This document shows, piece after piece, positions 1 to 6,302 of a stretch of DNA of 18,906 nucleotides. How positions within the stretch are numbered: position 1 is the stretch's first letter; every line of letters starts with the position of its first letter. Under the pieces are notes generated by a model. It worked only from the letters and a program-made list of their open reading frames with translations, ran no database searches and had not been told where the DNA came from. Source of the DNA: CAZHDI01 sp964531285 (GTDB taxonomy: Bacteria > Pseudomonadota > Alphaproteobacteria > JAJFIK01); the NCBI GenBank assembly GCA_964531285.1, contig CAZHDI010000064.1, positions 1 through 18,906 on the forward strand, in the 5' to 3' direction. The position numbers and the translations under genes were made by a program.

Positions 1-25
1 CGGCGGTATCAAGAGCAACGGACAT
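1..25 (-). CDS. Start of an unidentified divergent gene (5' end only)
   Basis: Only the first eight codons lie in the window. Read on the minus strand from an ATG at 25-23 they give MSVALDTA. An AAAGGA ribosome-binding site lies about eight bases upstream, which is why I believe the start. The gene is divergent from the Lrp-type regulator, so the two may share control sequences in 26-255. By analogy with other Lrp-phhA loci it could be another aromatic amino acid catabolic gene. Eight residues are not enough to identify it, and the call rests on the start codon and ribosome-binding site alone. Confidence 0.45.
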
Positions 26-255
26 GGACGCATTCCTTTCATATGTTTGGGGACGGGCGCCGCGTCAGAAGACCGCGCAAACCGCGCGCCCGAACCCATT
101 TTTGGCTGGACAGACGATAGGCAGGGTGCCGCGACATGTCCTTGCTTTTTGCCCTGCAGATGGGCGATGCTGCGCAATAAAATTCGAAGACTGGTCAATG
201 ATCGCGCGGAAGGCGGTGCCTGACCGGCGCATTCTTTGGGGAAGGAGCCCGGCCC
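26..255. promoter_or_regulatory. Intergenic region between a divergent gene and the Lrp regulator
   Basis: No convincing coding sequence is visible here. The region should hold promoters for both divergent genes. An AT-rich patch around 175-186 (caataaaattc) lies about 70 bases before the regulator start. A spaced inverted pair, GCAGGG at 121-126 and CCCTGC at 152-157, is the only symmetry I noticed. Lrp-family regulators commonly bind next to their own gene, so an operator here is plausible, but no site can be assigned by eye. GGAAGGAG at about 240-247 is the ribosome-binding site of the regulator. Confidence 0.35.
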
Positions 256-759
256 ATGGCGAATGGACGGCTTGACGACATCGACACGCGCATCCTGACC
301 GCGCTTCAGGAAAACGGCCGCCTGTCGAATGTGGAACTGGCCGCGCGGGTCGGCCTGTCCGCCTCGGCGTGCCTGCGCCGAGTCCAGGCGCTGGAAAACG
401 AGGGGTTCATTCAGGGCTATGCCGCGCGCCTCGACCCGAAGAAACTTGGGCTCGGCATCGTGGCCTTCGTCCAGGTTCAGATTGCCCAGGATGACGACAC
501 GGGGACACAGGCGTTCCGCGCGCAAATGAATGACATGGCCGAGGTCGTGGATTGTTTCGCGGTGACCGGCGACTTCGATTATGTCCTGAAAGTCGTCGCG
601 CCCGATCTCGAAACATATGAGAATTTTGCCATGAAACGCCTGCTGAAAATGCCGGGCGTGCGGAAGGTACGGTCGAGCTTCGTGCTCAATTCCGTAAAGG
701 GATCATCGGTCCTGCCGCTCTCTTTTGTTGCACCGCACCGCACCGCAACCGTCGAGTGA
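256..759 (+). CDS. Lrp/AsnC family transcriptional regulator
   Basis: This is a 167-residue DNA-binding regulator of the leucine-responsive/AsnC family, a typical length. The N-terminal winged helix-turn-helix (about residues 7-60) includes RLSNVELAARVGLSASACL followed by a recognition-helix region. The C-terminal RAM effector-binding domain (about 70-145) includes the characteristic GDFDYVLKVV strand. These proteins assemble as dimers to octamers and usually respond to amino acids. The ATG at 256 follows GGAAGGAG by eight bases. It lies 138 bases upstream of phhA on the same strand, so a phenylalanine or tyrosine effector and control of phhA are reasonable inferences. The effector itself cannot be read from sequence. 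Confidence 0.93.
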   Translation: MANGRLDDIDTRILTALQENGRLSNVELAARVGLSASACLRRVQALENEGFIQGYAARLDPKKLGLGIVAFVQVQIAQDDDTGTQAFRAQMNDMAEVVDCFAVTGDFDYVLKVVAPDLETYENFAMKRLLKMPGVRKVRSSFVLNSVKGSSVLPLSFVAPHRTATVE

Positions 760-814
760 CCGCGGCCCGTTGCGCTCGGCCCCAGTTTGACCCAGACTAC
801 ACGCAATCACGCGC

Positions 815-833
815 GGGCCGCTTCGCGCGGCCC
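815..833 (+). repeat. GC-rich hairpin between the Lrp gene and phhA
   Basis: A perfect seven-base inverted repeat (GGGCCGC at 815-821, GCGGCCC at 827-833) encloses a five-base loop. No T-run follows, so it is not a standard intrinsic terminator. It lies about 55 bases after the regulator stop and 64 before the phhA start. It could be a weak pause, a processing structure, or chance in GC-rich DNA. Confidence 0.35.
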
Positions 834-897
834 CGGCCTTCGTCATTTCGCGGCGCTCTTTCCCCCCGATGCAGCGCCCTGCCAAGGAGGGTCTCCC

Positions 898-1770
898 ATG
901 GTGAGCCTTGCCGATTACCGCACCGATTATCCGGATGTGAAGGACGATTTCACGATCGACCAGAAATGGGATGCGTATACGGATGAAGAACACGATGTCT
1001 GGCGTACGCTCTATCAGCGGATGCTGGACGTTCTGCCGAACCGCGCCTGCGATGAGTTCATGGAGGGTCTGTCGCTTCTGAAACTGGGCGATGGCGGCAT
1101 CCCGGATTTCCGCAATCTGAACACGGAGCTGGAGGCATTGACCGGCTGGCGGGTGGTCGCGGTGCCCGGGCTCGTTCCCGACGATGTGTTTTTCGATCAC
1201 CTGGCAAACCGGCGGTTCGTCGCCGGACGGTTCATCCGGACCCGCGACCAGCTCGATTACATTCAGGAACCGGACATCTTCCATGACGTGTTCGGCCATG
1301 TGCCGATGCTGGCCAATCCGGTGTTCGCCGACTATATGGAAGCCTATGGCAAGGGCGGCCTTCGGGCCATGGGCTACGGGACGCTGAAGCATCTGGCCCG
1401 GCTTTATTGGTACACGGTGGAATTTGGCCTGATCGATACGCCCAAGGGCCTGAGGATTTACGGGTCGGGGATCGTCTCTTCGCCCGGCGAGACGGTATTT
1501 GCCCTCGAAAGCGACTCGCCCAACCGGGTCCATTTCGATCTCAAGCGCGTCATGCGGACCGATTACCGGATCGACGATTATCAGCAGACCTATTTTGTCA
1601 TCGACAGCTTCAAGGAACTGTTCGATGCCACCGTCGGCACGGATTTCGGACCGATCTATCCAGATCTCAAGGCCGCCACGGCCCTGACGCCGGAAGACCT
1701 TCTGGGCGAGGACCGGGTGCGTACCCGCGGCACCCAGGCCTATGCGGCAGCCAAGCGCAAGTCGGCCTGA
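898..1770 (+). CDS. phhA: Phenylalanine 4-monooxygenase (phenylalanine hydroxylase)
   Basis: This 290-residue enzyme hydroxylates L-phenylalanine to L-tyrosine using tetrahydrobiopterin-type cofactor, O2 and non-haem Fe(II). The 2-His-1-Glu iron site is visible as H129 and H134 (IFHDVFGHVPML) plus E175 (YWYTVEFGL). The pterin-binding stretch GWRVVAVPGLVP and the DFRNLN segment are also present. Its length matches monomeric bacterial enzymes, which lack the mammalian regulatory domain. The reading frame stays open upstream to 787, but the ATG at 898 is preceded by AAGGAGG at ideal distance and begins the conserved N-terminus. The Lrp-type gene just upstream suggests amino-acid-responsive expression and a catabolic role through tyrosine. 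It converges with the next gene, with only two bases between the stops. Confidence 0.97.
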   Translation: MVSLADYRTDYPDVKDDFTIDQKWDAYTDEEHDVWRTLYQRMLDVLPNRACDEFMEGLSLLKLGDGGIPDFRNLNTELEALTGWRVVAVPGLVPDDVFFDHLANRRFVAGRFIRTRDQLDYIQEPDIFHDVFGHVPMLANPVFADYMEAYGKGGLRAMGYGTLKHLARLYWYTVEFGLIDTPKGLRIYGSGIVSSPGETVFALESDSPNRVHFDLKRVMRTDYRIDDYQQTYFVIDSFKELFDATVGTDFGPIYPDLKAATALTPEDLLGEDRVRTRGTQAYAAAKRKSA

Positions 1771-1772
1771 CG

Positions 1773-2816
1773 CTAACCGCCGACGGCGGCCCGGAACTGC
1801 GCGGCGACGACATCGAAGGCGCTGCGGGCCGCCGGCACGATCTGCGGATAGAACGCAAAATCATGGATGGTGCTGGCGAACAGCCGTTCATTCGCCGGCA
1901 CACCTTCCTCTCTCAGACGGCGGACGAAAAAGCCCGCATCGTCCCGGAACGCATCGAAGCCGGCGGAGATGACCAGCGTCGGCGGCATACCCGCAAGCGC
2001 CGGCGCCTTGAGAGGAGACGGTTCCCCCGGCGCCGGACTGTCGCCCAGATATTTCTCGCGGATCCAATCGAGATCGGCGAGCGACGGGCGATAACCGCCG
2101 TTACCGAACCGCTCTCGGGAGTCAAAGGGAATGGACCGGTCCAGCAGCACCAGCGGCGCGATCAGCCCGAGAAAGCCGAGGCCGCGCACACCGGTGAGCC
2201 GTGTCCGGATCGCCACGCCCGCGGCCAGCGCGCCGCCCGCATCATCGCCCACGAGCCCGATCCGGGCCGGATCGCCGCCAAGCGCCGCTCCGCGATCCGA
2301 CACCCAACGCAGAACATCGGTGCAATCGTTCAGCGCCGCCGGAAACGGATGCTCCGGCGCCAGACGATAGTCCACACTGATGACAATGGCCTGAGCCGAT
2401 GCGCACAGCCGCCGCGCCACATGGTCATGGGTGGCGGCACTGCCCGCGATAAAGGAGCCGCCATGGCAGTACACGATGAAGGGCGGCGGAGCCCCGCTCA
2501 TGACCTCGGGCCGATAGATCCGCACGCCGACCGGATCCTCGATGCTGGGCGTTGTCGTGTCCTCGACTGACCCGACCGATGGCGCCCCGACGCTCATCAA
2601 TTGACCGGCATCGACGAAGCCCTGGCGGATTTCGCTCACCCGCTGGCGATGCAGCGGTGTGACATCCGGCCCCGCAAGCAACGCGTTGAGCGCGGCCGAC
2701 GCCTCATCTAACCCCTCGGATTGCGCGAGGGCAGCGGGCGCGCAGGCAAGGCTCAGGGCCCCGCCTGCGCCGGCGGCAAGGATCTGGCGTCGTGAGGGTG
2801 AGGCAATGACTGTCAC
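1773..2816 (-). CDS. Tat-exported alpha/beta hydrolase of the hormone-sensitive-lipase family with Asp at the nucleophile position
   Basis: This is a 347-residue protein related to alpha/beta hydrolase fold-3 esterases. A GTG start at 2816 follows GGGAG by six bases. A Tat-like signal comes next (S8-R9-R10-Q-I-L, a hydrophobic stretch to about residue 30, likely cleavage after ALA31), so the mature protein is predicted periplasmic. The oxyanion-hole motif HGGSF starts at H118. The nucleophile elbow, normally GDSAGG, reads GDDAGG (190-195), so the serine position is D192. The catalytic acid (D288 in SAGFDAFRDD) and histidine (H318 in IHDFAFY) are kept. It may be a non-hydrolytic relative or use an aspartate nucleophile as dehalogenases and epoxide hydrolases do. 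The substrate is unknown. The frame is open further upstream to 3113, but that would overlap the VOC gene. Confidence 0.85.
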   Translation of the reverse strand: MTVIASPSRRQILAAGAGGALSLACAPAALAQSEGLDEASAALNALLAGPDVTPLHRQRVSEIRQGFVDAGQLMSVGAPSVGSVEDTTTPSIEDPVGVRIYRPEVMSGAPPPFIVYCHGGSFIAGSAATHDHVARRLCASAQAIVISVDYRLAPEHPFPAALNDCTDVLRWVSDRGAALGGDPARIGLVGDDAGGALAAGVAIRTRLTGVRGLGFLGLIAPLVLLDRSIPFDSRERFGNGGYRPSLADLDWIREKYLGDSPAPGEPSPLKAPALAGMPPTLVISAGFDAFRDDAGFFVRRLREEGVPANERLFASTIHDFAFYPQIVPAARSAFDVVAAQFRAAVGG

Positions 2817-2861
2817 GGAGCGCTCCCGGTGTGGCGATGCAAGCGAATATGCTGCCAGCCT

Positions 2862-2882
2862 ACCCGGGGAGTGCATCCGGGT
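2862..2882 (-). repeat. Inverted repeat between the VOC gene and the Tat hydrolase
   Basis: Six-base arms ACCCGG (2862-2867) and CCGGGT (2877-2882) enclose nine bases, just downstream of the VOC gene stop on the minus strand. No T-run follows. It could be a weak terminator for the VOC transcript or an operator for the hydrolase gene. A second, ten-base palindrome (GGAGCGCTCC, 2817-2826) overlaps the hydrolase ribosome-binding site and could occlude it. Neither has independent support. Confidence 0.3.
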
Positions 2883-2889
2883 CCAAACC

Positions 2890-3312
2890 TTACGCCGGAA
2901 AGCCCCAAAGATCGGGAGTTGCGATCTCCAAGCTATTGCCCGCCGGGTCGCGGAAATAGAGGGATTTGGCACCATTGGGCCAGACCACATCCGACTCGAT
3001 GGCCACCCCATGATCCGTGAGATGGCGGCGCCACGCAGCCAGCCGCTCGGCCGGTTCGCGAAAGCACATATGGCCTGCCCCCTGACACCCGTGAAGGGGA
3101 ATCGGCGCCCCATTGATCTGGGTCTGCTCGCTTGCCGTCACGGCGGGGCGGAACACGAGAAGCACGCCCGTCCCGCAGCGGAAGAACACATGCCGGTCAG
3201 GATCATGCACGATGACCTCAAGGCCCAGAACCTGGGCATAGAACGCCTTGGCGGCCTCCAGGTCATCGGCGTAAAGAGCAGTTTCCAGAATTCCGGATAA
3301 TGGCGGCGCCAT
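2890..3312 (-). CDS. VOC superfamily (glyoxalase/bleomycin-resistance-like) protein
   Basis: This is a 140-residue single-domain vicinal-oxygen-chelate protein made of two beta-alpha-beta-beta-beta repeats. The first repeat opens with ILETALYADDLEAAKAFY, and the second ends with the family-typical YFRDPAGNSLEIATPDLW. Candidate metal ligands are a His in the middle (GAGHMCF) and the Glu in NSLEI. Members include glyoxalase I, fosfomycin-resistance proteins and extradiol dioxygenases, and the substrate cannot be told here. The ribosome-binding site is weak (GGGA, eight bases upstream). It starts 22 bases after the ahpD stop on the same strand, so it is probably co-transcribed and may serve detoxification during oxidative stress. 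Confidence 0.85.
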   Translation of the reverse strand: MAPPLSGILETALYADDLEAAKAFYAQVLGLEVIVHDPDRHVFFRCGTGVLLVFRPAVTASEQTQINGAPIPLHGCQGAGHMCFREPAERLAAWRRHLTDHGVAIESDVVWPNGAKSLYFRDPAGNSLEIATPDLWGFPA

Positions 3313-3334
3313 GACGCAAGTCCCGTGTCAAGAA

Positions 3335-3874
3335 TCAGGCGGACGCCGTCATGGCGTCTTCGCCGTCAAGGGTGGCCGCGATCGCGTGGATCACGGATGC
3401 GATCCGCACAGCGGCTTGAACCTGCTCAGTCGATAGACCGTTCTCGCGCAGGACCTTTTCGTGGGCATCGATGCACATGCCGCAGCCATTCACGGCGGAC
3501 ACCGCCAGCGACCACAATTCGAAGTCGGTCTTATCAACGCCCGGATTACCGATGATATTCATACGGAGTTTCGCCGGAAGCGTCTTGTATTCCTTGGCCG
3601 AGGCCAGATGCACAAACCGGTAATAGACATTGTTCATGCCCATGATCGACGCGGCGGCCTTGGCGCCGGTTTTGGCCTCGTCCGACAGGGACTCGGCCAC
3701 ATGGGCGGTGATCGCGCGGATCACGTCGGCATTGCGGGAGGCCAGCGCCGAGGCCAGCAAAGTGCCGTCGCGCTGTTGCGGGTTCAGGGTCTCATCGCTT
3801 GCCAGGGACGACAGGTTCAGTTTCAGGTCCTTGGCGTAATCGGGCAGACGCTCTTTGAGCGAATCGATGGACAT
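3335..3874 (-). CDS. ahpD: Alkyl hydroperoxide reductase AhpD
   Basis: This 179-residue cytoplasmic thiol protein reduces AhpC. In mycobacteria it passes electrons from dihydrolipoamide via lipoyl adaptor proteins, replacing AhpF. The redox motif is C131-G-M-C134 followed by H138 (CGMCIDAH), with E119 in the relay position. These correspond closely to the catalytic set described for Mycobacterium tuberculosis AhpD. The ATG at 3874 has AAGGAG seven bases upstream. An open extension to 3952 crosses the intergenic hairpin and is unlikely to be translated. It lies directly downstream of ahpC in the same orientation. Confidence 0.96.
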   Translation of the reverse strand: MSIDSLKERLPDYAKDLKLNLSSLASDETLNPQQRDGTLLASALASRNADVIRAITAHVAESLSDEAKTGAKAAASIMGMNNVYYRFVHLASAKEYKTLPAKLRMNIIGNPGVDKTDFELWSLAVSAVNGCGMCIDAHEKVLRENGLSTEQVQAAVRIASVIHAIAATLDGEDAMTASA

Positions 3875-3923
3875 GCACGCTCTCCTTGGGATCGGGGGCT
3901 CAGATAAAGGGCAAAATGAAAAC

Positions 3924-3947
3924 GGGAGCGTGCCGGAACACGCTCCC
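3924..3947 (-). terminator. Hairpin with T-rich tail between ahpC and ahpD (attenuator candidate)
   Basis: A perfect nine-base stem (GGGAGCGTG 3924-3932, CACGCTCCC 3939-3947) closes a six-base loop. Read on the minus strand, the direction of the operon, the stem is followed by GTTTTCATTTTG, a T-rich but interrupted tail. It lies 20 bases after the ahpC stop and about 50 before the ahpD start. The most likely roles are partial termination, giving more ahpC than ahpD, or protection of the ahpC 3' end. Confidence 0.6.
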
Positions 3948-3966
3948 AGCATAAGGATTCAAGGCG

Positions 3967-4530
3967 TTAGGCCGCGAGGGTTTCGCCGCCGACTTCGCGA
4001 TTGCAGGGGCACAGTTCGTCCGTCTGCAGCGCGTCCAGCACCCGCAGGATCTCCTTGGGGTTACGCCCAACATTCAGGCTGTTCACGGACACATGCTGAA
4101 TGACATTGTGCGGATCGACCACGAAGGTCGCACGCAGAGCAACGCCTTCGTCCGACCGCACGCCCAGCGCATCGACCAGCGAACCGGCATCGGCGCTCAA
4201 CGTGTCGGCGAACGACCACTGATCGAGGCCGGTCAGATCGGCATGATCGCGGCGCCAGGCCAGCTTGCAGAACTCATTGTCGGTGCTGCCACCCAGAACC
4301 ACTGCGTCCCGGTCGGCAAACTCCCCGTTGAGCTTGGCGAATTCCACGATCTCGGTCGGGCACACGAAGGTGAAGTCCTTGGGGTAGAAGTAGATGATCT
4401 TCCACTTGCCGGCGAAGCTGTCGCGCGTGATCGGCTCGAACGCGCTCTCGCCGTTCTCCTCGGGATTGTTGAACTTCGGCTTCACACCGGTGACCTTGAA
4501 TTCGGGGAGGGTATCGCCAACGCCAAGCAT
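3967..4530 (-). CDS. ahpC: Peroxiredoxin AhpC (alkyl hydroperoxide reductase subunit C)
   Basis: This is a 187-residue typical 2-Cys peroxiredoxin that reduces hydrogen peroxide, organic hydroperoxides and possibly peroxynitrite in the cytoplasm. The active-site segment is FYPKDFTFVCPTE, with P50, T54 and peroxidatic C57, and R133 lies in ALRATFVVD. The C-terminus has two close cysteines, C174 and C176 (ELCPCN), the arrangement of mycobacterial AhpC that works with AhpD rather than AhpF. The ahpD gene next door agrees with this. An extra C88 is present. The ATG at 4530 follows GAGGAG by about six bases. It is transcribed divergently from oxyR. Confidence 0.97.
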   Translation of the reverse strand: MLGVGDTLPEFKVTGVKPKFNNPEENGESAFEPITRDSFAGKWKIIYFYPKDFTFVCPTEIVEFAKLNGEFADRDAVVLGGSTDNEFCKLAWRRDHADLTGLDQWSFADTLSADAGSLVDALGVRSDEGVALRATFVVDPHNVIQHVSVNSLNVGRNPKEILRVLDALQTDELCPCNREVGGETLAA

Positions 4531-4617
4531 GTCCTGCTCCTCAGGTATTGAGACTGAAAAAATCGGAGTGCACCGCGTTTGCAGGGCCAGGCGGCCCGTC
4601 CGTCGCGGCGCAGTGGG

Positions 4618-4647
4618 GAGATAGGCGAGTCATACCGATAAATCCAA
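4618..4647 (-). promoter_or_regulatory. Candidate ahpC promoter
   Basis: On the minus strand, TTGGAT (4647-4642) and TATCTC (4623-4618) are separated by 18 bases, a reasonable sigma-70-type -35/-10 pair about 88 bases before the ahpC start. The -35 lies inside the palindrome at 4641-4653. This is where an activating OxyR would be expected to contact RNA polymerase. The assignment is by eye. Confidence 0.45.
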
Positions 4648-4653
4648 TGGATT
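4641..4653. promoter_or_regulatory. Palindrome in the oxyR-ahpC intergenic region, candidate OxyR site
   Basis: AATCCA-A-TGGATT is a perfect six-base dyad. It is flanked by GATA on the left and CTAG on the right, loosely recalling the ATAG...CTAT OxyR pattern. A T-N11-A spacing typical of LysR-type sites runs from T4639 to A4651. It lies about midway between the divergent oxyR and ahpC genes, whose starts are 167 bases apart. Binding by OxyR is inferred from this position and symmetry only. Confidence 0.45.
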
Positions 4654-4697
4654 CTAGTAGGCTTGTTTGATCGAATTTTCCGATTAAGTTGCCATTT

Positions 4698-5621
4698 ATG
4701 GCCCGTCCGACCCTGAGGCAATTGCGCTATCTGGTGACGTTAAGCGAGGTGCGCCATTTCGGGCGCGCCGCCGAAGCCTGCGCGGTCAGCCAGTCCGCCC
4801 TCTCCGCGGGCATCCAGGATTTGGAAGACACGCTTCAGGTCACGCTGGTGGATCGCAGCCGCCGCCAAGTCGCCCTGACACCGGCAGGCGAGGAAACCGC
4901 CGACCGGGCCCGGCGGATCCTTGCGGATATCCACGATCTCGTTCAAACCGCCCAATCCGGCCGGGCGCCATTGACCGGACCGCTGCATCTGGGCGTGATC
5001 CCAACGATTGCGCCGTTTTTTCTGCCGCGGGTTCTGCCGGGACTACGCGCCCGCTTCCCCGACCTTCAGCTGTTCCTGCGGGAAGATCAGACCGAGCGGC
5101 TGATCGACCGCCTCGAACAGGGGCGCCTCGACGTGCTGGTCATGGCGTTTCCCTATGCCCATCCCGGCATCGCGACCCTGCCGCTGTTCGAAGACGCCTT
5201 CCGGCTGTGTCGGACCGCCGCACCCACCGGACCGGCGCCGACCCTGGGCGGGCTCAATCCGGCGGACCTTCTGCTTTTGGAAGACGGCCATTGCCTGCGG
5301 GATCATGTGGTGGCGGCCTGCCGATTGAGCGGGCGCGGGCCGCTGAACACCTTTCAGGCCACGAGCCTTCACACGCTGGTGCAAATGGTCGAAAACGGTC
5401 TCGGTGCGACCCTGGTCCCTGAAATGGCTGTAAATGCGGGCATTTTGAGCCAGACCCGGCTCCAGGCCGAACGCTTCGCCGATGCCGAACCGACCCGGGA
5501 AATCGGGCTTGCCTGGCGCACACCCTCCGCCCGGGCCGATGAATTCACGCTGCTGGGGCAGACTCTGACCGATCTGTGGGCCCAAGGCGCGCCAATCGCT
5601 CTTGAACCCCGCCGCTCTTGA
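4698..5621 (+). CDS. oxyR: Hydrogen-peroxide-sensing LysR-type regulator OxyR
   Basis: This is a 307-residue LysR-family regulator. The N-terminal helix-turn-helix (about 5-62) includes LRQLRYLVTLSEVRHFGRAA. The effector domain carries the redox pair C199 and C208 in LEDGHCLRDHVVAAC, with the same nine-residue spacing as Escherichia coli OxyR and the same LEDGHCLRD context. Disulfide formation at this pair switches the DNA contacts and activates peroxide-defence genes. The ATG at 4698 begins the conserved LRQLRYL region, although its ribosome-binding site is weak. A TTG at 4689 in the same frame is an alternative start. It is divergent from ahpC, its likely main target. Confidence 0.96.
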   Translation: MARPTLRQLRYLVTLSEVRHFGRAAEACAVSQSALSAGIQDLEDTLQVTLVDRSRRQVALTPAGEETADRARRILADIHDLVQTAQSGRAPLTGPLHLGVIPTIAPFFLPRVLPGLRARFPDLQLFLREDQTERLIDRLEQGRLDVLVMAFPYAHPGIATLPLFEDAFRLCRTAAPTGPAPTLGGLNPADLLLLEDGHCLRDHVVAACRLSGRGPLNTFQATSLHTLVQMVENGLGATLVPEMAVNAGILSQTRLQAERFADAEPTREIGLAWRTPSARADEFTLLGQTLTDLWAQGAPIALEPRRS

Positions 5622-5629
5622 ACAAGGAC

Positions 5630-5658
5630 CTGACGGCGCGGTCTAAGCGGCTTATATA
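5630..5658 (+). promoter_or_regulatory. Candidate promoter of the cytochrome b561-YceI unit
   Basis: CTGACG (5630-5635) and TATATA (5653-5658) are separated by exactly 17 bases, a good sigma-70-like pair. The -10 is an AT-rich island in GC-rich DNA, about 33 bases before the cytochrome start. It would allow this unit to be transcribed independently of oxyR. Confidence 0.5.
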
Positions 5659-5690
5659 AAGAGCGGTCGAGACGAGCAGAGGGACAAATC

Positions 5691-6251
5691 ATGGCGGACT
5701 GGCGACCGAGCACCCAGCATTGGGGCATTGTGACGAAGACCCTGCACTGGCTCATGGCGATCATGATCATCGGGCTCCTGGCCGCGGGCTTCATCATGGA
5801 AGGCCTGGAAAACTCCAATCCCTTGAAGTTCCAGATCTATCAAATCCATAAATCCTTCGGCCTGACGATCATGGTGCTCGCGGCGCTGCGCCTGATCTGG
5901 CGCTTTACCGGTGAAACCCCGCCCCTGCCCGCCGGCACGCCGGCCTGGCAGGTGGCCTCGGCCCATGCCAGCCATGTGAGCCTTTATGGCTTGATGGTCC
6001 TGATGCCGCTCAGCGGCTATGTCATGACCTCGGCCTCGACGCTCGGTATTCCGACGAAATATTTCGGGCTGTTCACCGTGCCGCATCTGATCGAGCGCAA
6101 CGCCGACCTGTCGAGCACGGCAAGCGAGGTCCACGAGATCGTCGCCTTCGCGTTCATCGCGGTGCTGAGCATTCATATCCTGGCCGCCATCAAGCATGTG
6201 CTTATCGACGGCGACGGCGTGTTCGCGCGCATGCTGCCCGGCCGCCCTTGA
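5691..6251 (+). CDS. Cytochrome b561 family membrane protein
   Basis: This is a 186-residue inner-membrane di-haem b-type cytochrome with four predicted transmembrane helices (about 18-36, 55-72, 95-113 and 147-167). Conserved histidines suited to haem ligation are H19 (TLHWL), H53 (QIHKSFG), H148 (EVHEIVAF) and H162 (SIHILAAIKH). Prokaryotic members oxidise quinol or pass electrons from superoxide to ubiquinone, as described for E. coli CybB. The ATG at 5691 follows GAGGGAC. The YceI gene follows after 51 bases on the same strand. This pairing is widespread and suggests a joint role at the membrane-periplasm face, but the electron partner is unknown. Confidence 0.94.
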   Translation: MADWRPSTQHWGIVTKTLHWLMAIMIIGLLAAGFIMEGLENSNPLKFQIYQIHKSFGLTIMVLAALRLIWRFTGETPPLPAGTPAWQVASAHASHVSLYGLMVLMPLSGYVMTSASTLGIPTKYFGLFTVPHLIERNADLSSTASEVHEIVAFAFIAVLSIHILAAIKHVLIDGDGVFARMLPGRP

Positions 6252-6302
6252 GACATCCCAGCGACCCATCTAGTCCGCTGTCCAAGTGAAGGGGATCGAC
6301 CC

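Noticed and set aside
24..275. 83-residue plus-strand open frame at the left edge
   Set aside because: It has no good ribosome-binding site, overlaps the regulator start and has no recognisable features. The minus-strand start at 25 is better supported.
703..1533. Long minus-strand open frame (276 residues) opposite the Lrp gene end and phhA
   Set aside because: It is antisense to phhA, whose catalytic residues are intact. The translation resembles no family and arises from GC-rich codon bias.
1407..2570. Plus-strand open frame of 387 residues
   Set aside because: It overlaps phhA and then runs antisense to the hydrolase. It has no ribosome-binding site or recognisable domain, and its Arg/His/Pro-rich composition is that of a shadow frame.
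2817..3113. Upstream extension of the Tat hydrolase reading frame
   Set aside because: It overlaps the VOC gene and would bury the Tat signal in the middle of the protein.
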